Source: an uncultured Mobiluncus sp. (GTDB lineage Bacteria; Actinomycetota; Actinomycetes; Actinomycetales; Actinomycetaceae). Taken from it: a stretch of 64,000 nt of DNA. Below are positions 53,436 through 62,489 of this stretch, in pieces. Each line of letters starts with the position of its first letter. Positions within the stretch are counted from its first letter, which is position 1. The notes beneath the pieces are model-generated. The model was given only the letters and a program-made list of their open reading frames with translations, made no database searches and was not told the origin of the DNA. Position numbers and translations under genes: made by a program. The DNA lies in NCBI RefSeq assembly GCF_947087965.1, contig NZ_CAMUES010000004.1, forward strand, positions 152,978-216,977, written 5' to 3'.

Positions 53436-54041
53436 CTACAGCCGGCGCCGGCCTTCCAGAGCGCGCCCCAGCGTCACTTCGTCGGCATATTCCAAGTCGC
53501 CTCCCACCGGCAGACCGGAGGCCAAGCGCGAGGCCGGAATTCCGATGGTAGCGAGCATTCGCGCCAGGTAAGCCGCGGTCGCTTCGCCTTCCGTATTGGG
53601 GTCGGTGGCGATGATGACTTCCTTGATGGCGGAATCCTGCAGGCGCGTCATCAGCCCGGCAATCCGCAGCTGATCGGGGCCAATCCCGTTGATGGGATCC
53701 AGGGCGCCGCCCAGAACGTGATAAAGCCCGCGATACATCCGGGTGCGTTCCAGGGAAACAATATCGGTGGCCTGTTCCACCACGCAGATAAGCGACTGAT
53801 CCCGGCGGGAATCCTGGCAAATCGCACATACCGGGTGTTCGGTGATATTGCCGCAAACTTCGCAAAAGTGGACCTTTTCCTTAACGCTGGTCAGCGCCTC
53901 GGTGAGTCTCTTAATGTCGGCTTCATCCGCGCTGAGCACCCAAAATGCGATGCGTTGGGCGGATTTTGGCCCTACGCCGGGCATTTTTCCCAGCGCGTCG
54001 ATGAGGTCTTGCAGGGCATCGGTGAAAATTTGGCTCATCAC
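53436..54041 (-). CDS. recR: Recombination mediator RecR
   Basis: 201 residues. The N-terminal HhH segment (GKMPGVGPKSAQRIAFWVL), a C4 zinc finger (CEVCGNITEHPVCAIC), and a Toprim domain (LICVVEQATD, ATDPNTEGEATAAYL) are in order. RecR with RecO loads RecA on gapped DNA. Its start overlaps dnaX by 4 bp, the conserved dnaX-recR pairing (no yaaK/ybaB between them here). Confidence 0.96.
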   Translation of the reverse strand: MMSQIFTDALQDLIDALGKMPGVGPKSAQRIAFWVLSADEADIKRLTEALTSVKEKVHFCEVCGNITEHPVCAICQDSRRDQSLICVVEQATDIVSLERTRMYRGLYHVLGGALDPINGIGPDQLRIAGLMTRLQDSAIKEVIIATDPNTEGEATAAYLARMLATIGIPASRLASGLPVGGDLEYADEVTLGRALEGRRRL

Positions 54042-56425
54042 CGGCCTGCCTTTGCAAACGGGGAACCCGGCATGGTTTTCGGATCGATGATGGTTCCGCC
54101 CAACATGGCTTGAGCAGTCTGGATTCCCGCTTTCATTTCCCCTGAAACTTGCGGGTCAGGCTGTTTACGTGGCTCACCTGATTGGTTCGATTCACGGGGT
54201 GTGGTCGAGGTTACAGGCGTGGGTTCCTCCGGGGGAACAGCGGCAGAGGGGGATTTCGGTGTGACTGCAGACGGCTCCGGTACGGGGGCGGGCGGCTCCT
54301 GCTCAGCAACTGGCACAGTTGCGGGTTCTGCGGGTCGATACTGGTTTTGAACAGGAGGTTCGGGCAGGTCCTGCGGTACCTCTGGTTCAAAATAGGACGG
54401 TTCAGACGGCGGAGGGAAATCCTCCGGTGGAATGGGTGGCTCCGATTCCTGTGCCGCAAATCCATACTGTTGCTCGGCAGATACGGGCGGCTCCGATGCG
54501 GGGGCGGGCTTCGCAGCGGGCGCCCCGAAACCGGCCACCACTCCGCGCACTTCCACGTTTAGGCCGGTAAATCCCTGAATGACCGCGGCTAGGGCGGAAG
54601 TGTGGCGTTCCCCGAAAGCTCGCACCAATCCAGGGTTCGGGAAGGCGATTTCCACCGCCGAGCCGCGCATTCCCTGTAGCTGGCCGTGGGTTTCCAACAG
54701 ATTCCCAGTCGCGGCGTGATTTTGTTTCAAACGAGCCATGATTTTGCCCCAGTTGGAGCGGATTTTTTCATAGTCTCCGTCTGCGCCAGTGCCGGACTGG
54801 GCCGGCTGTGTACCCCGGGCGGGAGCCGGGGCAGGAACCCGAGGGGGGTCAGGAGCCGGGTTGGGAACGGGAACCGAGGTGGGGGCAGAAGTCTGCGCGG
54901 GAGCGGGAGCGGGGGCAGGTTGGTCCGCCGGATGAATCCGCCGGGCAGACTTTTGGCCAGACGGGGTGTTCGGGACGCGACTATCCGTACTAGCCGTGTC
55001 TTCACCGGGAATGTCCCACGGAGTCGGCTTAAACTCCCATTTTTCCTCACGTGGCGCCATAGTTGGCTCGGGTTGGGAAACGGTGTCCTTTCCGCGCTGT
55101 GGTGCGGAAACCGACGCTGGTTGAGGCGCGGAAGGGTCCGGGTCCGCAGAAGTACCTGGACGCGCTGCAGGACCAGCCGAGTCCACAACGGTGCTGGTGG
55201 AGTCCTCTTGTGAAGGAGTCTCAGCGCGCGCGGGCGCCACCGAAGGAACGGGACCATCACTGTCCTGAGAGCCCGACCCGGTAGCTTTCGTCGCCTCCTG
55301 TGGGGTTGACCCCGAACCCTCCGTGGAGGTCGCCAACAGCAGTTTCGCCACCAACAGTTCCAATGCCAGACGCGGGGAAGTCGCCCCCACCATCTCGGTT
55401 AGCCCCTCGTCAACGAGTTCGGCGCAGCGCGTCAGGGTCCGCGGGCTAAGGGCCGCCACTTGGGGACGCATCGCCGCCAGTTCGGCCTCGGGCAAATCCC
55501 CCAAAACAGCCCCGGCCCCCGCCCCAGCCAGCTTCATCACCACCAGGTCACGCAGATATTGCAGCAGGTCCTCGACAAAACGCCGCGGTTCATGCCCGGT
55601 TTGAATCATCCGGTCCACCACCGTGTAGGCCTCGGCACCGGAGCCGGACACCAAAGCGTCCACCATCCCGCTCAACAGCGCGGAATCGGTGTAGCCCAGC
55701 AGGGATACGGCCCGGTCATAGTGCAACTTCGGCTCAGCCTCGCCAGCAATGAGCTGATCGAGGATGGACAAAGAATCTCGCACGGACCCGCCTCCGGCCC
55801 GCACCACCAGACCCAGCACCCCATCCTCGGCAGTGACTCCTTCGGAACGGCATAAATCCGCCATGTAGTCGCGCAATACCTCCGGGGCAACCAGCCGGAA
55901 CGGGTAGTGATGGGTGCGGGAGCGAATGGTGGAAATGACCTTTTCGGGATTCGTGGTCGCAAAAATGAATTTAATGTGGTCCGGAGGCTCCTCTACCAGC
56001 TTTAACAGGGCGTTGAAGCCTTCCTTGGACACGTTGTGTGCCTCATCAATGATGAAAATCTTAAACCGATCCCGCGCCGGGGCATAGGCCGCCCGGTCGC
56101 GCAGTTCCCGGGTGTCGTCCACACCGCCGTGAGAGGCCGCATCAATCTCGATGACGTCCAGAGAACCCGGCCCGCCCGTCGCCAAATCCCGGCAGGAATC
56201 ACAAGTCCCGCACGGGGTAGCGGTCGGTCCCTGGGCACAGTTCAGGCAGCGCGCCAAAATCCGGGCGCTGGTCGTCTTGCCGCAGCCCCGCGGCCCCGAA
56301 AACAGGTAAGCATGGTTGACCCGCCCGTTCGCCAAAGCCGCCTGCAGCGCCTTAGTTACGTGTTCTTGACCGATTACGTCCTCGAAAGTGTCGGGACGGT
56401 AGCGGCGATACAGGGCAGTCATCAT
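54038..56425 (-). CDS. dnaX: DNA polymerase III subunits gamma and tau
   Basis: 795 residues. Walker A GPRGCGKTT, a four-Cys zinc module around CLNCAQGPTATPCGTCDSCRD, sensor and Arg-finger region of the clamp loader, then domain III and a long proline-rich acidic part (about 375-500 and 640-795) typical of tau. A TAGAGT box lies 6 nt before the ATG, and no Shine-Dalgarno is present, so translation may be leaderless. I did not find an obvious frameshift site for the short gamma form, so gamma may arise otherwise or not at all. Confidence 0.95.
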   Translation of the reverse strand: MMTALYRRYRPDTFEDVIGQEHVTKALQAALANGRVNHAYLFSGPRGCGKTTSARILARCLNCAQGPTATPCGTCDSCRDLATGGPGSLDVIEIDAASHGGVDDTRELRDRAAYAPARDRFKIFIIDEAHNVSKEGFNALLKLVEEPPDHIKFIFATTNPEKVISTIRSRTHHYPFRLVAPEVLRDYMADLCRSEGVTAEDGVLGLVVRAGGGSVRDSLSILDQLIAGEAEPKLHYDRAVSLLGYTDSALLSGMVDALVSGSGAEAYTVVDRMIQTGHEPRRFVEDLLQYLRDLVVMKLAGAGAGAVLGDLPEAELAAMRPQVAALSPRTLTRCAELVDEGLTEMVGATSPRLALELLVAKLLLATSTEGSGSTPQEATKATGSGSQDSDGPVPSVAPARAETPSQEDSTSTVVDSAGPAARPGTSADPDPSAPQPASVSAPQRGKDTVSQPEPTMAPREEKWEFKPTPWDIPGEDTASTDSRVPNTPSGQKSARRIHPADQPAPAPAPAQTSAPTSVPVPNPAPDPPRVPAPAPARGTQPAQSGTGADGDYEKIRSNWGKIMARLKQNHAATGNLLETHGQLQGMRGSAVEIAFPNPGLVRAFGERHTSALAAVIQGFTGLNVEVRGVVAGFGAPAAKPAPASEPPVSAEQQYGFAAQESEPPIPPEDFPPPSEPSYFEPEVPQDLPEPPVQNQYRPAEPATVPVAEQEPPAPVPEPSAVTPKSPSAAVPPEEPTPVTSTTPRESNQSGEPRKQPDPQVSGEMKAGIQTAQAMLGGTIIDPKTMPGSPFAKAGR

Positions 56426-56431
56426 GTCTAT

Positions 56432-56437
56432 ACTCTA
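56432..56437 (-). promoter_or_regulatory. Candidate -10 box for a leaderless dnaX-recR transcript
   Basis: TAGAGT on the minus strand, then 6 nt and ATG at 56425. The 56438-56610 interval otherwise contains only a weak structured stretch that probably ends the upstream lipoprotein transcript (GCCCG/CGGGC stem before GCTTTT). Confidence 0.4.
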
Positions 56438-56610
56438 CCCGAGCCCCGGTGGCGAAAATTTTCATGTTCCGCACAGTTATTTCGGCCGAATCAACCCCAG
56501 CGCCAAACCTGCCCCCGTGATGCTGGCCAAAAGCGCCCGTTCTGGCGGTCTTCGCTCGCCCCTGCGGGCTTGGTGGCACCATTTTCTGAGCCTGCAATAG
56601 TATTTCTAGG

Positions 56611-58320
56611 TTACGCTGTCTGAGATTCAGCAGAAGTGCCGCTGGGTTGTTTGGTGTGACCAGACTGGTTCTTGTGGGGTGTGAGCTTGTTAGAACCCTG
56701 AGGAGAGCCTGTCGCCTCACCAGCCTGTTTCACCGGAACGTCGTTAATCCGGTAGCCGTACTTGACATGGTTGTATTCCTTGGAAGCGTCGATGGTGATG
56801 GTCTTGGTGTTAACCGGCGGGTACAGAACCGGAACAGTCCACTTTTCACCTGATTTCAACAGCGGAATGGCGCCTAGGCTTCCGCCCGTCACCACCCCGT
56901 GTATATTTTTCCCGTCAACACCGATACGCGGATATTCCAACGGCACAGTGCGCGCCGAACCTAGCAAAATATCAGGCCCGTAAAAGACAGAGCTGATTTC
57001 AGTAGTCATCTCTTCCGGGCGATGAAAGCCGCCCAGGTTCAAAGACATAGAGCCAACCTGGTCAACGGCTTCCACCGTGAATGTCACCAGGGTGTAGTTA
57101 GGGTAGGCCACGGCCTCGGAGGTGGAGACTTGCACATACTGGGGCTGACTGGCTTCACTGCGGCTGACATTGTAAAGCACTGCCTTGGGCCAATCAGATT
57201 CCTGGGCATACGGGGCAGGCATTTGTGCGCTGGTCGCCTGCAGTTCGAGGATTTCCTTTTTAACCGGAGTGTTAATGGAAACTTGCACCCGTCGGTTCTT
57301 TGCCCGCGAAGCATCGTCAGTGTTCGGCACGGCCGGTTGCGTCTCGCCTTTGCCCGAAGCACTGAAAGTGAACCCGGACAACTCCGATTTCCCTTCCAGA
57401 ACGGCTTTCACCGCGTTCGCTCGCTTCTCACTCAAGGCCTGGTTCCCAATAGTCGGCTCAGGCACGTTATCGGTGTGACCCACGATAGTTACCTCACCCG
57501 GCTCGTGCGTCGCCAACGTTTTCGCCAAGTCACCCAAGGTCGCCTGGGCTTCGGGCTTAATGTCCCATTTGCCGGAATCAAAGAACACATCGGCCGCCAA
57601 AGTCACATCCAGGCTCTTTGAGCTGGAAGCCACGTCCATGCCCGGAACTATGGTGAAAGCCGAGTACTCCCCGTGGTTATCTTTCGCGGCCTGGTCGGGC
57701 AGGCTATCCAAAGCTTTTTGCAACGACTTCGGGGCTTTTGCCGCGTCCTGGACCGGAACATCGTAGGCGAAACCGATGAGGCCCAAATCCACCCCAACCG
57801 TGCCCGGATTATCACCGATGTCCCCGAAGGGTACCAGGACGCTTTCGGAAATCGGGTCTCCGTCTTTGCCGCTGAAACTGCTGTTCTTGGTGTCGGTCCC
57901 ATCCTGTTTGACGTAGGGAACGTGTTCTTGGTCGTCACGCCAGGGTTCAAAAACCTCAGTGTCCGTCAACAGATACATCCCCGAATATTCCCTTTGCGCA
58001 GGATAATCCGGGGTGGTGAGAGCCGTTCCGACACTGGTTTTCACCATGGCGGAGTTCACATCATCGATGCCCACTGTGAGCACCAGCGCCGAATTGCCGT
58101 TATCCAGCCGATACAGCGGACCTACCTGAGCCCACATAGAACCGGCTTCGAAGTCGGCTTTCAGGTCGACTGCGTCCGCCTGTTGCTTCGCCGCCATCGA
58201 CTTCGTTGCACTTGGTTTGGCCTTAACTGGCTCGTCTTTCGCGCTGTTCGTACACCCCGTCAAGGCTAAGGCCGCCACAAACCCCAACGCCACTAGCGTA
58301 CTCAAACCACGTTTCACCAT
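56611..58320 (-). CDS. OmpA/MotB-domain lipoprotein
   Basis: 569 residues from ATG at 58320, at the lipoprotein signal (VKRGLSTLVALGFVAALALTGC) with Cys of the lipobox near residue 24. About residues 220-340 form an OmpA C-terminal peptidoglycan-binding domain: ADVFFDSGKWDIKPEAQATL, VTIVGHTDNV, LSEKRANAVKAVL, RAKNRRVQVSI. This includes the Asp and Arg that grip diaminopimelate. The rest is of unknown fold, with an end rich in Ser and Gln. In a Gram-positive cell it would tie the membrane to peptidoglycan. It lies between ffs and dnaX on the minus strand. Confidence 0.85.
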   Translation of the reverse strand: MVKRGLSTLVALGFVAALALTGCTNSAKDEPVKAKPSATKSMAAKQQADAVDLKADFEAGSMWAQVGPLYRLDNGNSALVLTVGIDDVNSAMVKTSVGTALTTPDYPAQREYSGMYLLTDTEVFEPWRDDQEHVPYVKQDGTDTKNSSFSGKDGDPISESVLVPFGDIGDNPGTVGVDLGLIGFAYDVPVQDAAKAPKSLQKALDSLPDQAAKDNHGEYSAFTIVPGMDVASSSKSLDVTLAADVFFDSGKWDIKPEAQATLGDLAKTLATHEPGEVTIVGHTDNVPEPTIGNQALSEKRANAVKAVLEGKSELSGFTFSASGKGETQPAVPNTDDASRAKNRRVQVSINTPVKKEILELQATSAQMPAPYAQESDWPKAVLYNVSRSEASQPQYVQVSTSEAVAYPNYTLVTFTVEAVDQVGSMSLNLGGFHRPEEMTTEISSVFYGPDILLGSARTVPLEYPRIGVDGKNIHGVVTGGSLGAIPLLKSGEKWTVPVLYPPVNTKTITIDASKEYNHVKYGYRINDVPVKQAGEATGSPQGSNKLTPHKNQSGHTKQPSGTSAESQTA

Positions 58321-58438
58321 GAATCGCCAGCTTTCCGTAGTAGTCACACTTCGTTGACAGGTTAACAAGCTAAAGTATAACCCCAGTTTTCGCCCGGTTA
58401 ATTTCTTGTAAAAGTATCCGCGGATGCCGGAAAATAAA

Positions 58439-58525
58439 CGTTCCCCGCGCACCCGACAGGGAGCCCTTATCCTTGCTGTCTTCCGACCCTGGGGAGGTTC
58501 AGACTATGCCGTCACGCGGGGAACG
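58439..58525 (-). ncRNA. ffs: Signal recognition particle RNA (small bacterial 4.5S type)
   Basis: On the minus strand the ends CGTTCCCCGCG and CGCGGGGAACG are an 11-bp perfect stem. In the middle CAGG-GTC-GGAA-GAC-AGCA reproduces SRP domain IV: a GGAA tetraloop on a 3-bp stem, then the symmetric loop CAGG/AGCA that binds Ffh. GACGG/CTGTC adds an intermediate stem. The hairpin is followed by TTTATTTT, a terminator. A TAGAAT -10 box (58531-58536) ends 6 nt before the stem. The length, 87 nt, is right for the small type. The inner helix has some mismatches, which is why I am not certain. Confidence 0.8.
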
Positions 58526-58530
58526 AGACT

Positions 58531-58536
58531 ATTCTA
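58531..58536 (-). promoter_or_regulatory. -10 box of the SRP RNA, overlapping a stop codon
   Basis: TAGAAT on the minus strand; its TAG is also the stop of the upstream gene at 58534-58536. The RNA 5' end would be near 58524-58525, right at the stem. A clear -35 is not visible. Confidence 0.5.
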
Positions 58537-59346
58537 CTTGGCGGCAGCCAGAATTAGGAATTCTCCAGCCACAATCATTCCGGGGCGGGGACGCCCCGCA
58601 ATGTCGCCTTCAGCCACGCACACGCTGAGGGGGAATCCCGCCGCCACTTCCAAAACCCAGAAGTTTTGTCCCGTCAGGGTGTTGGAATGCATCTCGGCAG
58701 CGGAAATTTTTCCAGACAGCACGGCTCCGGCGTGCGCACCCTGCTTTTGCAGGACAGAAACAGCTCCGGTCGAGATGAAGGTCGGCAGGGTGTCTTCCGG
58801 GGCACGCTGGGGGCCGTCCAGAGCCGCGCCAAAAATTTTGGCGGTCTGGCTCGCCGCGTAATTCCCCACGTTTTCATACAGTTCGACCCGTTGCGCCAGG
58901 GCGGAAATCCCCAGTTTCCCGGCATCGGCACGTCCGGGCTCGTGCCCCAGTCCGGCCCGCATCGCCACGCAAGCCTTACCCACAGAACGCTCCGTCCCCC
59001 CTTGTGCGTCAACTATGTCAACCAGGGCAAAACGGTCCGCCATCTCGACCCACCGCGCGTCAACCACGGCGGTAGCGTTGAAATCCTGGTGAATATCCGC
59101 GATTTTCTCTGCAACCACGTCAAACACGGCGACCGCTCCGGAACGGTCCACGTACTGGAAAGTCCCGTTTTCCATGTCCCCTACCACCGGGGTGCATTGG
59201 TCAGCAGCCTGAGCCAGGATTTCGTCGGCTCGTTGCTCGGTGGTCATTTCAAAGCCTACAGCCCGCCAGGTCGGTCCGATGGTAAAGACTTTCGTGCCGT
59301 CCTCGTCATTGGACAAGCCCAAAGCGTTTTCACCCGCCACACTCAT
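58534..59346 (-). CDS. Hypothetical protein, unknown function
   Basis: 270 residues, ATG preceded by GAGGAG. No signal peptide or membrane helix. It is rich in Ala, Val and Asp with alternating strand/helix pattern (GAVAVFDVVAEKIADI, ATAVVDARWVEMADRF). A hydrophobic end (GMIVAGEFLILAAAK) finishes the protein. I recognise no family. It is divergent from the flavoprotein gene and its stop codon is part of the ffs -10 box. Confidence 0.68.
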   Translation of the reverse strand: MSVAGENALGLSNDEDGTKVFTIGPTWRAVGFEMTTEQRADEILAQAADQCTPVVGDMENGTFQYVDRSGAVAVFDVVAEKIADIHQDFNATAVVDARWVEMADRFALVDIVDAQGGTERSVGKACVAMRAGLGHEPGRADAGKLGISALAQRVELYENVGNYAASQTAKIFGAALDGPQRAPEDTLPTFISTGAVSVLQKQGAHAGAVLSGKISAAEMHSNTLTGQNFWVLEVAAGFPLSVCVAEGDIAGRPRPGMIVAGEFLILAAAK

Positions 59347-59464
59347 GGTTCGCTCCTCATCAGCTGTTCAAGGTTTTCCCCGGTTTACCTTCGGGATTCT
59401 CTGAATTTCAAGTCTAAACCACAAGCGGGGGCGAAGCCGGTAATTCCACCCCGGATTTTCAAGC

Positions 59465-59470
59465 TATAAT
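59465..59470 (+). promoter_or_regulatory. -10 box upstream of the flavoprotein gene
   Basis: TATAAT, perfect, about 110 nt before the ATG at 59582. A -35 is not clear. The leader holds GCAGTG...CACTGC, a 6-bp inverted repeat of unknown meaning. Confidence 0.4.
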
Positions 59471-59581
59471 AAGCCTTGGTCGTGCAGTGTTGGACGTCCC
59501 GTTCCGGCGCGAATTTCCCGCCGCTCAACGATTTCCTGAGGCACTGCTTAAGAACCGCAACAGATTAAGGAAGTTGTAGCT

Positions 59582-61048
59582 ATGGCAAGAGTTGTCGTCT
59601 TAGGTGCGGGTATTTCCGGTCATACCGCCGCCATGCACTTGCGTCGCAAGTTGTCGCGACGCAATCACGAAGTCGTGGTCATTTCCCCGCGTGCCAACTG
59701 GAACTGGGTTCCCTCCAACATTTGGGTGGGCACCGGCAAGATGAAGAAGAAGGAAGTAGTGTTTCCCCTCGCCCCGCTCTATAAGCGCAAGGGGGTCATT
59801 TTTCATCAGGCGGCCGCGAAGGTCATTTATCCCGAGGGACGCGGCGATGATGCGCAACCCCAGGTCGAGATCGAGTTTACGGGAGGCAAGAACAAAGGTC
59901 GGCGGGCTTTGGTGCATTATGACTACCTCATCAACGCGACTGGCCCGAAGCTGAACTTTGCCGCTACGCCGGGTTTGGGCCCGGCTTGCGGCAACACGTA
60001 TTCGGTTTGCACTCCTGACCACGCCGAACAGGCCGGAGTCGAGTTTCAAAAAATCGTCCAAGAGATTAAAGAAACTGGGACGCCTAAGCGGTTCGTGATT
60101 GGGACCGGCAATGGTGGATGCACCTGCCAAGGCGCCGCTTTTGAGTACTGTTTCAACACTGAATATGACCTGCGTCAGGCGGGGATTCGGGACCAGACCG
60201 AGGTCGTTTACCTCACCAATGAGGAAAAGCTCGGCGACTTTGGCATGGCCGGCATGAGGTTTAAGGACAACGGCTACTCTACCGACTCCCAATTGTGGAC
60301 AGAATCGCTGTTTCGGGAACGCGGGGTGAAAGCCATCACCGGCGCGGGGGTTCGCGAAGTGCGCCCTAACTCTCTGACTTACGAGGATTATGACGGCAAT
60401 ATGCACGAGCTGTCCTTTGATTTCGCCATGCTGCTCCCCCCGTTTACCGGGGTGGCGCTGGAGGCCAAAAAACCTGACGGAACGTTGATTCCCGAAATGT
60501 TCAACCCGGCTGGGTTCATGAAGGTGGACGCGGACTATTCGAAAAAGAGTTCCGCGCAGTGGTCCCACGAGGATTGGCCCAAGACCTACCAATCCCCGCT
60601 GTATAAAAACATTTTTGCCGCCGGGATTGCTTTTGCGCCCCCGCACGGGATTTCGAAACCTCACCAGACTCCCAACGGCACCAACATCACCCCGGCGCCG
60701 CCACGTACCGGGATGCCTTCGGGCTCAATTGGCAAGGAAGTAGCCATGAGCATAGTTGACCTGATTAACCAAGGACCCGAGGCGAAACTGCACGAAGCCT
60801 CCATGGCGGTTTTAGGAGCAGCTTGCGTAGCCTCCACCGGCACCGGCATTAAGAATGGCTCCGCGGCTGCCATGGTGATGTTCCCCATCGTGCCCAACTA
60901 CGACAAGTACCCGGATAATGCCGGACGCCACCCCAAACTGAGTTTCGGACGCATTGGCCTGTTCGGGCATTGGACCAAGTTCCTGCTCCACGTGGGCTTT
61001 ATCTATAAGGCGAAGTGGAAGCCGTTTTGGTGGATTATCCCCGAGTAG
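59582..61048 (+). CDS. Sulfide:quinone oxidoreductase-like flavoprotein
   Basis: 488 residues. VVVLGAGISGHTAAMHL binds FAD; ATGPKLNF follows. Two Cys-containing regions typical of SQR are present: GNGGCTCQGAAFEY near residue 180 and LGAACVASTGTGIKNGSAAAMVMFPIVPNYDKYP near 415. The C-terminus has amphipathic aromatic segments (GHWTKFLLHVGFIYKAKWKPFWW) as membrane-contact sequence. SQR oxidises sulfide and passes electrons to quinone. Which SQR type, and whether sulfide is the substrate, is open. A 65-aa gene follows, 29 bp later. Confidence 0.85.
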   Translation: MARVVVLGAGISGHTAAMHLRRKLSRRNHEVVVISPRANWNWVPSNIWVGTGKMKKKEVVFPLAPLYKRKGVIFHQAAAKVIYPEGRGDDAQPQVEIEFTGGKNKGRRALVHYDYLINATGPKLNFAATPGLGPACGNTYSVCTPDHAEQAGVEFQKIVQEIKETGTPKRFVIGTGNGGCTCQGAAFEYCFNTEYDLRQAGIRDQTEVVYLTNEEKLGDFGMAGMRFKDNGYSTDSQLWTESLFRERGVKAITGAGVREVRPNSLTYEDYDGNMHELSFDFAMLLPPFTGVALEAKKPDGTLIPEMFNPAGFMKVDADYSKKSSAQWSHEDWPKTYQSPLYKNIFAAGIAFAPPHGISKPHQTPNGTNITPAPPRTGMPSGSIGKEVAMSIVDLINQGPEAKLHEASMAVLGAACVASTGTGIKNGSAAAMVMFPIVPNYDKYPDNAGRHPKLSFGRIGLFGHWTKFLLHVGFIYKAKWKPFWWIIPE

Positions 61049-61077
61049 CCCAACCCAACGTAGAGAGGATTTTCATA

Positions 61078-61275
61078 ATGACTGACTTTAGCGCGTCTCC
61101 CACGATTGAGGAGCTGAGCCCGGCCACCGCCGAACGGATTGCGGCGGCCCCGAACCCTTCCCCGGCGACTTTGCGTCACCGCCAAAACCCGTTCCTCCAG
61201 TTGTTTTCCTTCGTGAACTTTAACTGGCGGATTTTGCGCCTGGTGACTATCGCCAAGTTCGGTCCCAAGGACTGA
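61078..61275 (+). CDS. 65-aa protein linked to the flavoprotein gene
   Basis: Start ATG at 61078 after AGAGGA; the frame continues upstream to 61015 but overlaps the flavoprotein. It is polar at first (SASPTIEELSPATAERIAAAP), then ends with an aromatic, amphipathic stretch FLQLFSFVNFNWRILRLV. No known family. The position and good ribosome site suggest a real small partner or assembly factor. Confidence 0.65.
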   Translation: MTDFSASPTIEELSPATAERIAAAPNPSPATLRHRQNPFLQLFSFVNFNWRILRLVTIAKFGPKD

Positions 61276-61409
61276 GAGATACCTCCAAGTTCTTCCCTGA
61301 AACAACACGATTTAACCGGGCGGCCGGACCATACGTCACCCATGTCAACCATACCACCTGAGTCAGCCACGTAACCCGAGCATCCCGGGTATCTGAGCGC
61401 AAAAACACG

Positions 61410-62435
61410 TTAGCCGGCGTAGCCGTTCGGGTTCTGCGACTGCCAATTCCACGAATCTCGGCACATATCGTCCAAATCCAGGCGTGCCTCCCAGCCCAGC
61501 AGTTCCCGTGCCAAACTGGCGTCTGCGTAAACCGTGTCAATGTCTCCTGACCGGCGCCCGTCAATGACGTAAGGAATGGGTTTGCCGCAGGCTCGCTCCA
61601 TCGCGTGCAGGAGCTCTAGCACCGAGTATCCCTGAGAAGTACCCAGGTTAATGGCTTTCGCGCCCCGATGTTTCAGCCCGTAGTCAATGGCGGCCACGTG
61701 CCCGCGGCCCAGGTCCATGACGTGAATGTAGTCGCGCACCCCGGTTCCGTCCGGAGTGTCGTAGTCGTCACCGAACACATGCAGTTTTTCGAGCTTGCCG
61801 ACTGCGACCTGGGTTATGTAGGGCATGACATTGTTCGGGATGCCCTTGGGATCCTCGCCAATCCGGCCGGAGGGATGCGCCCCAATGGGGTTAAAATAGC
61901 GCAGCAACACGGCGGAAAACTCGGGATCGGCGGAGCACACGTCGCGCAACATGATTTCGTTCATCAGCTTGGACCAGCCGTAAGGGTTGGTAGCGGTGCC
62001 GGTCGGCATGGTTTCTTTCAGGGGGGACACCCCGTCAGCTCCGTACACGGTAGCGGAGGAGGAAAAAATCATCAGGTGACAATCGTGGTCTCGCATGGCT
62101 CGCACCAGGGAGAGGGTCGCGTTGAGGTTGTTGTCGTAGTATTCCACCGGCTTGGCTACCGATTCGCCCACGGCCTTAAAACCAGCAAAATTAATCACCG
62201 CGTCAATCTGGTGAACCGCAAATACCCGCTGTAGAGCGTCAAGGTCGCGCACATCCTGCTGATAAAACGGGATTGTCTCCCCCACGATTTCTGAGACGCG
62301 TGTCATCGCTTCCGCGCTGGAGTTGTACAGGTTATCCACGCAGACCGCACGGTAGCCCGCCTCATAGAGGCAAATCAGCGTGTGCGTGCCAATATATCCG
62401 GCACCCCCCGCCACCAGAATGGTTTTATTGGTCAT
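61410..62435 (-). CDS. galE: UDP-glucose 4-epimerase
   Basis: 341 residues, ATG after AAAGGA. GGAGYIGTHTLICL binds NAD, SSSATVYG has the catalytic Ser, YGWSKLMNE the Tyr-x3-Lys, and substrate loops NYFNPIGAHPSG-like LLRYFNPIGAHPSG. It interconverts UDP-glucose and UDP-galactose for wall glycans and galactose use. It follows the 51-aa gene and the sortase on the same strand, so the three may be one transcript. Confidence 0.96.
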   Translation of the reverse strand: MTNKTILVAGGAGYIGTHTLICLYEAGYRAVCVDNLYNSSAEAMTRVSEIVGETIPFYQQDVRDLDALQRVFAVHQIDAVINFAGFKAVGESVAKPVEYYDNNLNATLSLVRAMRDHDCHLMIFSSSATVYGADGVSPLKETMPTGTATNPYGWSKLMNEIMLRDVCSADPEFSAVLLRYFNPIGAHPSGRIGEDPKGIPNNVMPYITQVAVGKLEKLHVFGDDYDTPDGTGVRDYIHVMDLGRGHVAAIDYGLKHRGAKAINLGTSQGYSVLELLHAMERACGKPIPYVIDGRRSGDIDTVYADASLARELLGWEARLDLDDMCRDSWNWQSQNPNGYAG

Positions 62436-62489
62436 TTTGTTCCTTTCTTCATTTCACAAGGGTTCCCGTTGGGTTGGCGGGTTGAGATG

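Noticed and set aside
56426..56610. SRP RNA directly upstream of dnaX
   Set aside because: I looked here first because ffs often lies near dnaX, but the stretch has no GGAA/AGCA core; the RNA is at 58439-58525 instead.
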